A stretch of DNA of 64,000 nucleotides from Parvularcula sp039822105 (GTDB lineage: Bacteria; Pseudomonadota; Alphaproteobacteria; Caulobacterales; Parvularculaceae): NCBI GenBank assembly GCA_039822105.1, contig JBCBMW010000016.1:16320-80319 (forward strand). Direction: 5' to 3'. The notes under the pieces are model-generated. The model searched no databases. It was not told where the DNA came from and saw nothing but the letters and a program-made list of their open reading frames with translations. The position numbers were made by a program, and so were the translations under genes. This document shows, in pieces, positions 52,234 through 60,281 of this stretch (position 1 is the first letter of the stretch; every line of letters begins with the position of its first letter).

Positions 52234-52899
52234 ATGCTCGAGACCGACGAGTTCTACTCAGAGAACTCCCGCAAGTTCCAAAGGCAAAACGACAGCGAGG
52301 CTCTCGCGAACGCGATGGCGACAGCCATTGTGTCCGACGAGCTTAGCGAAGACCGTGCGGCGTTTATCGCCTCGCGGGACTTTTTCTTCCTGGCCTCGGT
52401 GAATGCCAAAGGGGAGCCGACTGTGTCCTATAAAGGAGGTGCACCGGGATTCGTGAGGGTCATGGGTCCCAAGACGCTCGTGTTTCCCAATTACGACGGG
52501 AACGGCATGTTCTTGTCCATGGGCAACCTCGACGAAACCCGAAGCATCGGCCTCCTGTTCATGGACTTTGAGACTCCTCATCGGTTGCGGGTGCAGGGAC
52601 AAGCGAGCGTCAGTGATGATCCGAACAGACTTGAGATGTTTCCTGGCGCCAACTTGGTTGTCGATGTTGAGGTGACGGCGTGTTTTGTGAATTGCGCGCG
52701 GTACATTCACAAACACACTCGCGTGGACACCTCTCACTACGTGCCTGATGCGGAGGGACGACAGCCCTATCCAAGCTGGAAACGGATCGATGGGTTCCAG
52801 CCCGTGCTGCCGCGAAAGGACCAAGGGCGCGCCGAAGACCATGGGGGCGCGATTACGGCCGACGATTACGCAGCGTTGCTCGCGAAAGGGCAGTCCTGA
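52234..52899 (+). CDS. Pyridoxamine 5'-phosphate oxidase-like FMN-binding protein
   Basis: The protein has 221 residues with a split-barrel flavin fold: AAFIASRDFFFLASVNAKGEPTVSYKGGAPGFVRVM, then YDGNGMFLSMGNLDETRSIGLLFMDFETPHRLRVQG. A late NCARYIHKH motif is common in the MSMEG-type branch. True PdxH activity is unlikely, and a flavin-dependent reductase or heme-related role is possible. The ATG at 52234 is chosen, as in homologues starting M-x-E-x-x-x-F-Y; a longer frame exists upstream. No gene is recognisable in the 280 bases that follow. Confidence 0.8.
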   Translation: MLETDEFYSENSRKFQRQNDSEALANAMATAIVSDELSEDRAAFIASRDFFFLASVNAKGEPTVSYKGGAPGFVRVMGPKTLVFPNYDGNGMFLSMGNLDETRSIGLLFMDFETPHRLRVQGQASVSDDPNRLEMFPGANLVVDVEVTACFVNCARYIHKHTRVDTSHYVPDAEGRQPYPSWKRIDGFQPVLPRKDQGRAEDHGGAITADDYAALLAKGQS

Positions 52900-53179
52900 T
52901 CGCGGGCAAAGGCCAGCTCAAAATCATTGGCATGCAGAGCGATAAACGACCCCGCCCGTTCACAAATGTTTGAGCGGCGGCAACCCTGCTCAGCTTGGCC
53001 GCAACACGCAGCGCAAAGACAGCCGTGTTTTCCCACCTAGCGGATCAAGGTGCGCCCGCGGCATAACAAATCCCATGCGTTCAGGGCTTGGAGCTTGTGA
53101 CTGTTGACCCACATTAAGGTGGGGCATACCAGCGGCGCGCTAGACGACCCCAAAGAAGATCAGCAGAAGGCGACCAGGC

Positions 53180-54589
53180 ATGAGCAAAGAATACGACGTC
53201 GTTGTTATTGGCGGAGGCCCCGGCGGCTACAACGCAGCCATTCGCGCGGCCCAGCTTGGTCTCAAGACCGCTTGCATCGACAAGCGCGAAACGAAGAAGT
53301 TTGGCGGGACCTGCCTTAACGTTGGCTGCATTCCTTCCAAGGCGATGCTCCATGCTTCGGAAGCTTTCGAAGGGGCGGGCAAACATTTTGGTGATCTTGG
53401 TGTGAAAATCGCTGGCCTCGAGCTCGATCTTGATCGGATGCTCGGTCAGAAAGACGACGCCGTGAACGGTCTGACGGCCGGTATCGAGTATCTTTTCAAG
53501 AAGAACAAGGTCGACGGCTATCTCGGCTGGGGCCGTATTGATGGGCCTGGTAAAGTCGTGGTCGACACGGACGAGGGCTCCGAGACCCTCAGTGCTAAGA
53601 ACATCATCATCGCCACAGGCTCGGACATCTTGAGCCTGCCGGGCGTCGAGATTGACGAAGAGGTGATCGTCTCCTCCACCGGCGCTCTGAGCCTTGGCAA
53701 AGTGCCGGAGCACATGGTCGTCGTTGGCGGCGGCTATATCGGCCTGGAGATGGGGTCCGTCTGGCGGCGCCTCGGCGCGAAGGTGACCGTGGTGGAGTTC
53801 CTCGACCGCATCACCCCCGGCATGGACGCCGAGATCTCGAAGCAGTTTCAACGCATCCTGAAAAAGCAGGGTATGGAGTTCAAACTCGGCACCAAAGTGA
53901 TGGGGATCGAGAAGACCAAAAGCGGCGCGAAAATCACCGTCGAGCCAGCCCAAGGCGGCGAGCAAGAAACGATCGATGCCGATGTCGTGCTCATCTCGAT
54001 TGGTCGGAAGCCGTTCACGGACAAACTTGGCCTTGATACTGTTGGCGTCACACCCAACCAGCGCGGTTTTATCGAAGTCGACGCGCATTGGGGTACCGGC
54101 GCGCCTGGCGTCTATGCGATCGGTGACTGCACGCCGGGCCCGATGCTGGCGCACAAGGCCGAGGAAGAAGCTGTTGCCGTTGCTGAGGTGATCGCGAATG
54201 GCCATGGCCATGTCGATTACGACATCATCCCAGGTGTGGTGTACACGGATCCTGAGGTCGCCTCGGTTGGCAAGACCGAAGAGCAGCTCAAAGAAGCAGG
54301 CATTGAGTACAATGTCGGTAAGTTCCCGTTCACGGCCAACAGCCGGGCCAAAACCAATCACGAGACGGATGGTTTCGTGAAAGTGCTGGCTGACAAAAAG
54401 ACCGACAAGGTCCTCGGCGTGCACATGATCGGTACTGGTGTCGGCGAGATGATCGCGGAAGCCTGCATCATTATGAGCTTCGGCGGCAGCTCCGAAGACA
54501 TCGCCCGCACCTGCCACCCGCACCCCACCCGGACTGAGGCGTTCCGCCAAGCCGCGATGGGCGTCGAAGGCTGGACGATGCAGGCCTAA
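53180..54589 (+). CDS. lpdA: Dihydrolipoyl dehydrogenase
   Basis: The protein has 469 residues: FAD-binding YDVVVIGGGPGGYNAAIRAAQLG, redox-active GGTCLNVGCIPSKAML, second Rossmann VVVGGGYIGLEMGSVW, AIGDCTPGPMLAHKAEEE, and the C-terminal HPHPTRTE catalytic His-Glu pair. It reoxidises dihydrolipoamide in the 2-oxoglutarate, pyruvate or branched-chain dehydrogenase complexes. It stands alone here, without sucA/sucB or pdh genes, and could serve several complexes. It converges with the arginase-like gene by a 4-base overlap. Confidence 0.96.
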   Translation: MSKEYDVVVIGGGPGGYNAAIRAAQLGLKTACIDKRETKKFGGTCLNVGCIPSKAMLHASEAFEGAGKHFGDLGVKIAGLELDLDRMLGQKDDAVNGLTAGIEYLFKKNKVDGYLGWGRIDGPGKVVVDTDEGSETLSAKNIIIATGSDILSLPGVEIDEEVIVSSTGALSLGKVPEHMVVVGGGYIGLEMGSVWRRLGAKVTVVEFLDRITPGMDAEISKQFQRILKKQGMEFKLGTKVMGIEKTKSGAKITVEPAQGGEQETIDADVVLISIGRKPFTDKLGLDTVGVTPNQRGFIEVDAHWGTGAPGVYAIGDCTPGPMLAHKAEEEAVAVAEVIANGHGHVDYDIIPGVVYTDPEVASVGKTEEQLKEAGIEYNVGKFPFTANSRAKTNHETDGFVKVLADKKTDKVLGVHMIGTGVGEMIAEACIIMSFGGSSEDIARTCHPHPTRTEAFRQAAMGVEGWTMQA

Positions 54590-55410
54590 ACCAGCGCTGC
54601 GCGAAGAGGTGCCACGGCTTCGAGGACGGCGCTGTGGGATCTCAACCGTTCGTCGTCGTTGCGCGGTGACATCTCGGTGATCTCGATCCCGATGGCGCGA
54701 CCGTGCTCTGCGACGAGCGCACAAACGGTTGCGACGTCATCCGGCGTGAGCCCGTCGGGCACGGCATACTCAGCCGTGACGAAGCTCGGATCGAAAACAT
54801 CCGTATCGATATGAAGAAAGACCGGCCGATCGCTGAGTTTGTTCTTAAGAGCGCCGAAGTCGCGCCGCAGGGTTTCGCGATCAATCGCGAGAATGCCGCG
54901 CCGTTCGATCAGCGATCGTTCGGCGTCCCCAAGATCGCGGCCACCGATATGCACGAGCTGACCGGCTGGAAGCCCAGCGCCATAACCTGAATCCCACTCC
55001 CCCAGCGCCGCTGCCACCGGCATCCCGCCGAGATAGGATGATGATGAGGTCTCTGGCGTGTTGAGGTCTCCGTGTGCGTCGAAATAGAGTACGACCGCAT
55101 CGGGCACGTGACGCATCACGGCAGGAAGCGTCGCCAGTGACGTTGCGCATCGCGGCGTGATCAGCGCGAGCCGATCACCATCCGCCAACGTCTCGGCGAC
55201 GAGGTTGCGAGCGCGGGCGAGGGTGGTGCCTGCGTGTTCAAGCGCCGCGTCCCAGCCCACATCTCGGGTGTCTTCCGCCTCGCCGATCAACGTGTGGGGA
55301 ACGCTCCATGCTTCGGCCAGTGCCGTGGTGAAGAGCGGGGTATCGATCATCCCTTCAGGCGTTCTGTCTGCGGAGTATCCATTCAGTCCGACACAGCGCA
55401 GCTTACCCAC
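54586..55410 (-). CDS. Arginase/ureohydrolase-family protein with altered first metal motif
   Basis: The protein has 274 residues. The second and third metal motifs are kept: YFDAHGDLNTPE (DAHxD) and FLHIDTDVFDP (DxD). The first motif, GGDHS in arginases, reads ITPRCATSLATLP, with Cys at the His ligand position. The late EITEMSPRNDD is family-like. Ureohydrolases cleave arginine, agmatine, guanidinobutyrate or formiminoglutamate with a Mn pair. Activity here is uncertain, and the substrate is unknown. It is a single gene. Confidence 0.8.
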   Translation of the reverse strand: MGKLRCVGLNGYSADRTPEGMIDTPLFTTALAEAWSVPHTLIGEAEDTRDVGWDAALEHAGTTLARARNLVAETLADGDRLALITPRCATSLATLPAVMRHVPDAVVLYFDAHGDLNTPETSSSSYLGGMPVAAALGEWDSGYGAGLPAGQLVHIGGRDLGDAERSLIERRGILAIDRETLRRDFGALKNKLSDRPVFLHIDTDVFDPSFVTAEYAVPDGLTPDDVATVCALVAEHGRAIGIEITEMSPRNDDERLRSHSAVLEAVAPLRAALV

Positions 55411-55490
55411 CTTACGATCTCCCGTCCTTGCGTGCCACCAAGACTAGCGCGGCTTTGGCTTCGTGTCAGCGTTGCCGAGGTCTCGCGGAT

Positions 55491-55526
55491 AAGAAAAGAG
55501 CCCGAGGACCTATGGTCCTCGGGCTC
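55491..55526 (-). terminator. Rho-independent terminator of DUF417 gene
   Basis: A perfect 13-bp stem (GAGCCCGAGGACC/GGTCCTCGGGCTC) with a 3-base loop is followed, reading leftward, by TTTTCTT. It lies 25 bases beyond the stop of the minus-strand DUF417 gene. Confidence 0.85.
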
Positions 55527-55550
55527 TCCTCACTCGGGCGACGGAAGCCT

Positions 55551-56057
55551 TTACTTCTGGCGGATCGCCCGGACGCTCTCGGACAGAACCACGACCGAGG
55601 CGAGGAGAAGGCCGAGATCTTTCACCAGGAACTGACCTGGCAGGACCGAGATGATCAGTGCACCTTCTTCAGGCAGGAAGACACCTGGGGTCGTGAAGAA
55701 GAAACTGAAGGTGAGAAGGAACGTGGCGATCGCGCCTGCTGCTCCGATGGCGGAGAGTTTTGGCGAGATGAAGCGGCCAAAGAGGAGGGCGCCGACGGCG
55801 AGTTCGATCGTACCGATGGTACCGGAAAGAGCCCGTTCACTCAGGAAGCTTTGGAAGAAGCTGACGAAGGGACTGTTCGCGATGAGGCCAGCGATGGCGC
55901 CTGCTTCGTAAGCGCTGAACTTGAGGGCGCCAAACACCAGGAAGATCGTGCCGAGCCCGATATAGAGGCCGCGATCAGCAATGGTGTGGGTGATAGCTTC
56001 AGCCTTTTTGACGGCTGCTGAGTCATGGAGTTGGGCGGTGAGGTTTTGGTTGGTCAT
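55551..56057 (-). CDS. DUF417/YkgB-family membrane protein
   Basis: The protein has 168 residues with four helices. It shows the YkgB/DUF417 pattern: GLYIGLGTIFLVFGALKFSAYEAGAIAGLIANSPFVSFF, SGTIGTIELAVGALL, FSFFFTTPGVF and a closing FLVKDLGLLLASVVVLSES. The family is related to DoxX proteins and is often induced by oxidative or electrophile stress; function is unclear. It is divergent from a TetR gene, with operator-like palindromes in the 180-base gap. Confidence 0.85.
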   Translation of the reverse strand: MTNQNLTAQLHDSAAVKKAEAITHTIADRGLYIGLGTIFLVFGALKFSAYEAGAIAGLIANSPFVSFFQSFLSERALSGTIGTIELAVGALLFGRFISPKLSAIGAAGAIATFLLTFSFFFTTPGVFLPEEGALIISVLPGQFLVKDLGLLLASVVVLSESVRAIRQK

Positions 56058-56075
56058 GGTCTTATCTCCTAATTA

Positions 56076-56089
56076 ACGGACTAGTCCGT
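56076..56089. promoter_or_regulatory. Perfect 14-bp palindrome between DUF417 and tetR genes
   Basis: ACGGACTAGTCCGT is fully symmetric and lies 19 bases before the DUF417 start. A second, near-identical site occurs at 56179-56190, and a half-site ACGGACC is at 56202-56208. It is inferred to be a TetR operator. Confidence 0.7.
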
Positions 56090-56178
56090 AACAATTCTGA
56101 TGTGGTTCTTTGATGTGCGTCGTCTTTTTTGTTTCGGAGCTCTTTCGTCCCCGTCCGATGACATCTATATGATCGTTC

Positions 56179-56190
56179 CGGACTGGTCCG
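56179..56190. promoter_or_regulatory. Second operator-like palindrome before tetR
   Basis: CGGACTGGTCCG matches the CGGAC-x-x-GTCCG core of the site at 56076-56089. It lies 47 bases before the tetR start, where it could autoregulate tetR. Confidence 0.65.
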
Positions 56191-56237
56191 TCAAGAATAA
56201 AACGGACCAAACAGTAAAAAATTTTTGGAGGCCAAAA

Positions 56238-56810
56238 ATGGCGCGATCTCTGGGGTTTGAGCCGAAGGAGGCGATCAAGGACATCGGCGATGTGTTCTGG
56301 CGGCAGGGATACGAGGCGACGTCGATGCAGGACATCGAGGACGCAACGGGCCTTAAAAAGCAGAGCCTCTACCGGCTCTTCAACGACAAGCGCGGCATGT
56401 ATCTGGCCGCGCTCCAGCACTACGATGAGGCCGAAATCGGTGATGGCGGACCGCTATCGGATCTGTCGATCACGGCGCCGGAGCGGTTTGAGCGTCTCTT
56501 CCAATCGATCATCGATGATGTCGTCGCGAGCGGTGACAGGCGAGGGTGCTTCCTCTGCAACGCGGCCGCAGAGCAGGCCCAACTGGACCCTGCAACGGCG
56601 GAGAAGGTCAACGCCATGATGTTCCGCTCGCGCGGGCTTTTCATCAAAGCGCTCGGCGACCACGAGCCCTATGCCTCCGACGAACAGCTGAAGACAGCGC
56701 AGGCGGAGCATTTGCTCTCCGGCTATTTCGGCCTGCGCATCCTCATCAAGTCGGACATGCCGGAGGCGACGTTGAGAAATGCTGCGCGAGCGCTGGTTGC
56801 ATCAATCTAA
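56238..56810 (+). CDS. TetR-family transcriptional regulator
   Basis: The protein has 190 residues. The HTH occupies residues 10-55 (AIKDIGDVFWRQGYEATSMQDIEDATGLKKQSLYRLFNDKRGMY). The C-terminal domain (TetR_C type of the YxaF/ComR group) contains GCFLCNAAAEQAQLDP, with two Cys that could sense electrophiles. GGAGG precedes the ATG at 56238. It is divergent from the DUF417 gene and almost certainly controls it through the palindromes between them. Confidence 0.92.
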   Translation: MARSLGFEPKEAIKDIGDVFWRQGYEATSMQDIEDATGLKKQSLYRLFNDKRGMYLAALQHYDEAEIGDGGPLSDLSITAPERFERLFQSIIDDVVASGDRRGCFLCNAAAEQAQLDPATAEKVNAMMFRSRGLFIKALGDHEPYASDEQLKTAQAEHLLSGYFGLRILIKSDMPEATLRNAARALVASI

Positions 56811-56954
56811 TCGGTCCCGCGCAGCCCAAGCACTTTCCATGACATTTCGGTGTCGTTAGGGTCAGCGTTTGGCGCAACCTCTTGTGCCGTGAGTTATCGG
56901 AACCAGTCGCAATAGGCGGGCCCGGCGAGGTCAGCCGAGAGGAAGCCCTCCCCA

Positions 56955-58538
56955 ATGCTTTATGTTATTTTCCTTCTGGTCGCAGTGGTCGGTGTTTCCG
57001 CTGCGATGTTCCAGATGCGGAACCACCCCAGAGGTCTCTACGTTCTGTTTTTCACAGAGATGTGGGAGCGCTTTTCCTATTACGGTATGCGCGCGCTGCT
57101 GATCTTTTACCTGACGCAGCACTTTCTGTTTTCAACCGATGCCGCCTACGGAATTTATGGGGCGTACACGACGCTTGTTTACATCCTGCCGGTGATCGGC
57201 GGGGCGATTGCTGACCGCTATCTCGGTCTTCGCAAATCGGTGCTGATCGGCGCGGCGCTGCTCGTGGCTGGGCACGCTTTGATGGCGGTGGAAGGGCCAC
57301 CGGTGCAGGAGGGCGGCAGCCCCAACCCGCTCGTCCTCAACACGTTCTACCTCGCGCTCACTTTGATTGCGATGGGCGTTGGCTTCTTGAAGGCGAACAT
57401 CTCCGCGCTCGTGGGTGAGCTTTATGAGAAGACGGACAAACGGCGGGACCAGGGCTTCACGCTCTACTATGTGGGCATCAATCTCGGCTCGTTCGGCGGT
57501 GCGGCGCTTGCGGGTTATCTCGGCCAGGAGTTTGGCTGGGGCTACGGTTTTGGCCTTGCCGGGATCGGCATGCTCGCGGGCTTGATCGTCTTTATACGCG
57601 GTAAAGCGCTCCTCAATGGCGCCGGTGAACCGCGCAACCCCACTGAGCTCGCCGAGCCGACCATCGGCGGGCTTTCGCGCGAGAACCTCATTTATGTGGG
57701 GGCCGCGATCCTGACATTGGTCGTGTGGCTGATGATCCGTGACCAGGGGACCGTCGGGCTGGTTCTCTATGCAGCCAGCGCGCTGACCCTTCGGCACATT
57801 CTTTTCAAGACCGTGTTCACGCTTGAACCGGAACAGCGAGACAGGATATTCGCGGCTCTCATCTTGATCATCGTGCAGGTCTTGTTCTGGGCGCTGTTTG
57901 AACAGGCGGGTTCGTCGCTCAATATCTATGCTGATGAACAGGTGGATCGAACGGTCTTTGGCCAAGAGGTTCCGGCCTCGGTGTTCCAATCCTTGAACGC
58001 AGGGTACATCGTTCTTCTTGGGCCGGTGTTTGCCGCCCTCTGGGCGTTCCTTGCGCGGCGAGGGATGGATCTTTCGGCGCCGGATAAGTTTGGCCTAGGT
58101 ATCATCCAGCTGGGTCTTGGCTTCCTCGTTTTGGTCTGGGGCGATCTTTCGAGTGCTGGCCTCACGCCGGTGGTTTTCATCTTCCTCATCTATCTTCTGC
58201 ACACGACAGGTGAGCTTTGCCTCTCGCCTGTGGGCCTCTCGGCTATGACCAGGCTGTCTGTGCCGTCCATGGTGGGGCTCATCATGGGCACGTGGTTCTT
58301 GGCCACGGCCTTTGGCAACTTCGTGGCGGCGCAGATCGCGCAGGCCACAGCCGCGCCGGGCGCGAGCGTCACGGATGTCTACAGCAATGTGGGCTGGCTG
58401 GCTGTCGGCGTTGGGATCGCGATGATCGTCCTGTCACCGTTCATCACACGGATGATGCACCTCGATACGCTCAAAGACGCTGAAAAGCCTGTCGCGGGCG
58501 GTGCGCAAGCAAAGGCTGAGGAAAAAGTCACCGCCTAG
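56955..58538 (+). CDS. Proton-dependent oligopeptide transporter (POT/PTR family)
   Basis: The protein has 527 residues with 12-14 helices. The POT signature is present: TEMWERFSYYGMRALLIFYL (ExxERFxYYG, proton-coupling), GAIADRYLG, LKANISALVGELYEKTDKRRDQGFTLYYVGINLGSF (PTR2 motif) and FWALFEQAGSSLN. A late GELCLSPVGLSAMTRLS matches the peptide-binding region. It should import di- and tripeptides with protons. It converges with hisN by a 4-base overlap. Confidence 0.93.
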   Translation: MLYVIFLLVAVVGVSAAMFQMRNHPRGLYVLFFTEMWERFSYYGMRALLIFYLTQHFLFSTDAAYGIYGAYTTLVYILPVIGGAIADRYLGLRKSVLIGAALLVAGHALMAVEGPPVQEGGSPNPLVLNTFYLALTLIAMGVGFLKANISALVGELYEKTDKRRDQGFTLYYVGINLGSFGGAALAGYLGQEFGWGYGFGLAGIGMLAGLIVFIRGKALLNGAGEPRNPTELAEPTIGGLSRENLIYVGAAILTLVVWLMIRDQGTVGLVLYAASALTLRHILFKTVFTLEPEQRDRIFAALILIIVQVLFWALFEQAGSSLNIYADEQVDRTVFGQEVPASVFQSLNAGYIVLLGPVFAALWAFLARRGMDLSAPDKFGLGIIQLGLGFLVLVWGDLSSAGLTPVVFIFLIYLLHTTGELCLSPVGLSAMTRLSVPSMVGLIMGTWFLATAFGNFVAAQIAQATAAPGASVTDVYSNVGWLAVGVGIAMIVLSPFITRMMHLDTLKDAEKPVAGGAQAKAEEKVTA

Positions 58539-59341
58539 GGGCGAAGACTGTTCACTGCGGCTTCGGCCAGTTTGGTTGAAGCCGCGACGATAGCCTCTAT
58601 GCGCTGGCCGGTGTCACGCAGGGGCTGGCCTTGCCAGTCCGTTACCGTCCCGCCAGCGGCTTCGATCACCGGAACGGCCGCGGCGATGTCGTGCCAATTG
58701 AGGCCAGCCTCGACCACGAGGTCCATCTCGCCGCTGGCCACAAGGCCCACGCCGTAATTGTCGAGGCCTTGACGCGTAACGCGGCAGGCCTTCGCAAGCC
58801 TCGCCACAGCGGCCGCTTCTTCGTCGGTGAAATACTCACCAGCCCGCATGTCCGTCACCATCAGCCGCGCTTCCTCAATCCTTTCGCACCCTGATGTTTG
58901 CGGGCCGAGCGGCTCGGTGACGTCCAACGTCCGCTCTGCACCTTTCGTGAACCCGACCCAGCGTTCCTTCAAAAATGGCTGATCGATGACGCCGAGGATC
59001 GGAACCCCGTCCTCTTCAAGAGCGATGAGGGTCGTCCAAACCGGGATGCCGCAGATGAATGCACGCGTGCCGTCGACCGGATCAATCACCCATCGGTGTT
59101 GTCCCGCGCCTTCCTTCTCGCCGAACTCTTCGCCTTTGATGCCGTGCTCGGGGAAGTTCTCTTCGATCCGTTCCCTGATCACCCGTTCAGCTTCACGATC
59201 CGCTTCGGTTACGGGGTCAAAGCCTGTCGTCAGCTTGTTGGTGATGCTCGTGCCCGAGCGGAACCGCGGCAGCGATTCTTGGGCGGCTGCGTCGGCGAGG
59301 CTGTGGGCGAAGGCGATGAGGTCGTCACTGTCCATCGGCAA
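58535..59341 (-). CDS. hisN: Histidinol-phosphatase, inositol monophosphatase type
   Basis: The protein has 268 residues of the FIG superfamily. Metal motifs are GEEFGEKEG, WVIDPVDGTRAFICGIPVW and LNWHDIAAAVPVIEAAGG. The TRAFICGIPVWTTLIAL stretch and the length match HisN (TIGR02067), the histidinol-phosphate phosphatase of many actinobacteria and alphaproteobacteria. A general inositol monophosphatase is the alternative. No other his gene is near. A second ATG lies two codons downstream of the start. Confidence 0.85.
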   Translation of the reverse strand: MPMDSDDLIAFAHSLADAAAQESLPRFRSGTSITNKLTTGFDPVTEADREAERVIRERIEENFPEHGIKGEEFGEKEGAGQHRWVIDPVDGTRAFICGIPVWTTLIALEEDGVPILGVIDQPFLKERWVGFTKGAERTLDVTEPLGPQTSGCERIEEARLMVTDMRAGEYFTDEEAAAVARLAKACRVTRQGLDNYGVGLVASGEMDLVVEAGLNWHDIAAAVPVIEAAGGTVTDWQGQPLRDTGQRIEAIVAASTKLAEAAVNSLRP

Positions 59342-59362
59342 CGCCTAGCGATCCGGACCCTG

Positions 59363-59407
59363 AAAAAACAAGACCCCGCGCTGCGGGAGGTCCGCGCGCA
59401 GGGTCTT
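59363..59407 (-). terminator. Terminator of XRE regulator gene
   Basis: A GC-rich hairpin (AAGACCC.../...GGGTCTT arms, with one bulge) at 59370-59407 is followed, reading leftward, by TTTTTT. It lies between the XRE gene and hisN, both on the minus strand, and separates their transcripts. Confidence 0.75.
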
Positions 59408-59417
59408 TCCCCTCAAT

Positions 59418-59449
59418 CCGGACCCCCAAAAGGTGGGGGCGGGGTCCGG
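59418..59449. repeat. Inverted repeat before the XRE terminator
   Basis: The arms CCGGACCCC and GGGGTCCGG are separated by 14 bases. It sits between the XRE stop and the terminator hairpin and may add to termination or mRNA stability. Confidence 0.45.
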
Positions 59450-59464
59450 CGGCCCAGCGAAGTC

Positions 59465-59854
59465 TTAAACGGCGTCCGCCAAAGTCTTCGCAAGATCGAG
59501 AAGGCGCCGACGTGGGCCTTCTTTTAAGTTGTAATAGGCTCGCACGAGATCCAGTGTTTCTTTCTGCTGGAAGACCTCAGGCGCGATGCCGAAAGCTCCG
59601 TTGCGTGATGCAATTTCATGACCAGCGCGCTGCTCGTCCGTCAGACCTTCAAAGAAATGCGAAACGGACACATCGAGCGCTCCGGCGATCACCCAGAGGC
59701 GCGACGCAGAAATGCGGTTGGCTCCGCTTTCGTATTTTTGAATCTGTTGGAACTTGATGCCGACGGCATCGGCCAGCTTTTGCTGAGTCATGCCGAGCAG
59801 GCAGCGTCGTTGGCGCAGGCGTTGTCCTACGTGAAGATCAACCTGATGTGGCAT
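59465..59854 (-). CDS. XRE-family regulator, PraR-like
   Basis: The protein has 129 residues. The HTH (VGQRLRQRRCLLGMTQQKLADAVGIKFQQIQKYESGANRISASRLW) spans residues 9-53 and is the highly conserved form found in alphaproteobacterial PraR-type regulators of quorum sensing and biofilm formation. The C-terminus (ETLDLVRAYYNLKEGPRRRLLDLAKTLADAV) also matches. It is a single gene with its own terminator. Its promoter must lie in the gene-poor 59855-60281 stretch. Confidence 0.9.
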   Translation of the reverse strand: MPHQVDLHVGQRLRQRRCLLGMTQQKLADAVGIKFQQIQKYESGANRISASRLWVIAGALDVSVSHFFEGLTDEQRAGHEIASRNGAFGIAPEVFQQKETLDLVRAYYNLKEGPRRRLLDLAKTLADAV

Positions 59855-60281
59855 GTGCCGCCTCCCAAACGTCTGTTCGGGATTAACTTTTCAATCGGCG
59901 TGCCACCGCTGATTGCGGAGCGCCAATTGTGGCCACTTTGCGGCGGTTTGTCCCTTTTTGAGCCTCAAGAGTCTCTCCCTAAGACACTGAAGAATATGGG
60001 TAAAAAGCGTGTGTGGTGTGTGCCAGCTTGGTTCAGAGAAAGTTTTGGTCAGCGGCGGATTAACCATGGTTCTGAGGGGATTAGGCCTCATTCTCGCCAA
60101 AGTCCCGGAATGGGCCAGCTGACTGTCCCAAAATGAGCCGTGTTTTTGGAGAGGTTGCCGCGAGGCGGTCTCCACACCATTGCTCGTCTGAGGCGTGGTG
60201 TCGAGCGGGGCGGGAGAACAGGTTAAGGAGCCCTGATCCTGCCGATGTTGAGGCGGTCCAGGGAAGGGGACAAACCGCGCC
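59855..60281. other. 427-base stretch without a supported gene; possible structured RNA or leader
   Basis: No convincing CDS is present. Nearest the XRE gene should be its promoter. From 60148 to 60206 several complementary arms follow one another: GGAGA/TCTCC around CCGC/GCGG, then ACACCA/TGGTGT crossing GCTCG/CGAGC. This could be an RNA leader of the next gene, a small RNA on either strand, or chance in GC-rich DNA. Confidence 0.35.

Noticed and set aside
53114..54724. Open frame of 536 codons antisense to lpdA
   Set aside because: The lpdA frame has all FAD, redox-Cys and catalytic motifs; the antisense frame is rich in His, Arg and Asp without any motif.
57132..57989. Open frame antisense to the POT transporter gene
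   Set aside because: The sense strand has the complete POT signature, and the antisense frame has no recognisable feature.
60130..60281. 4.5S (SRP) RNA or 6S RNA in the gene-poor stretch
   Set aside because: The conserved SRP tetraloop region (GGAA with AGCAG) is absent, and I cannot match the 6S bubble pattern on either strand.
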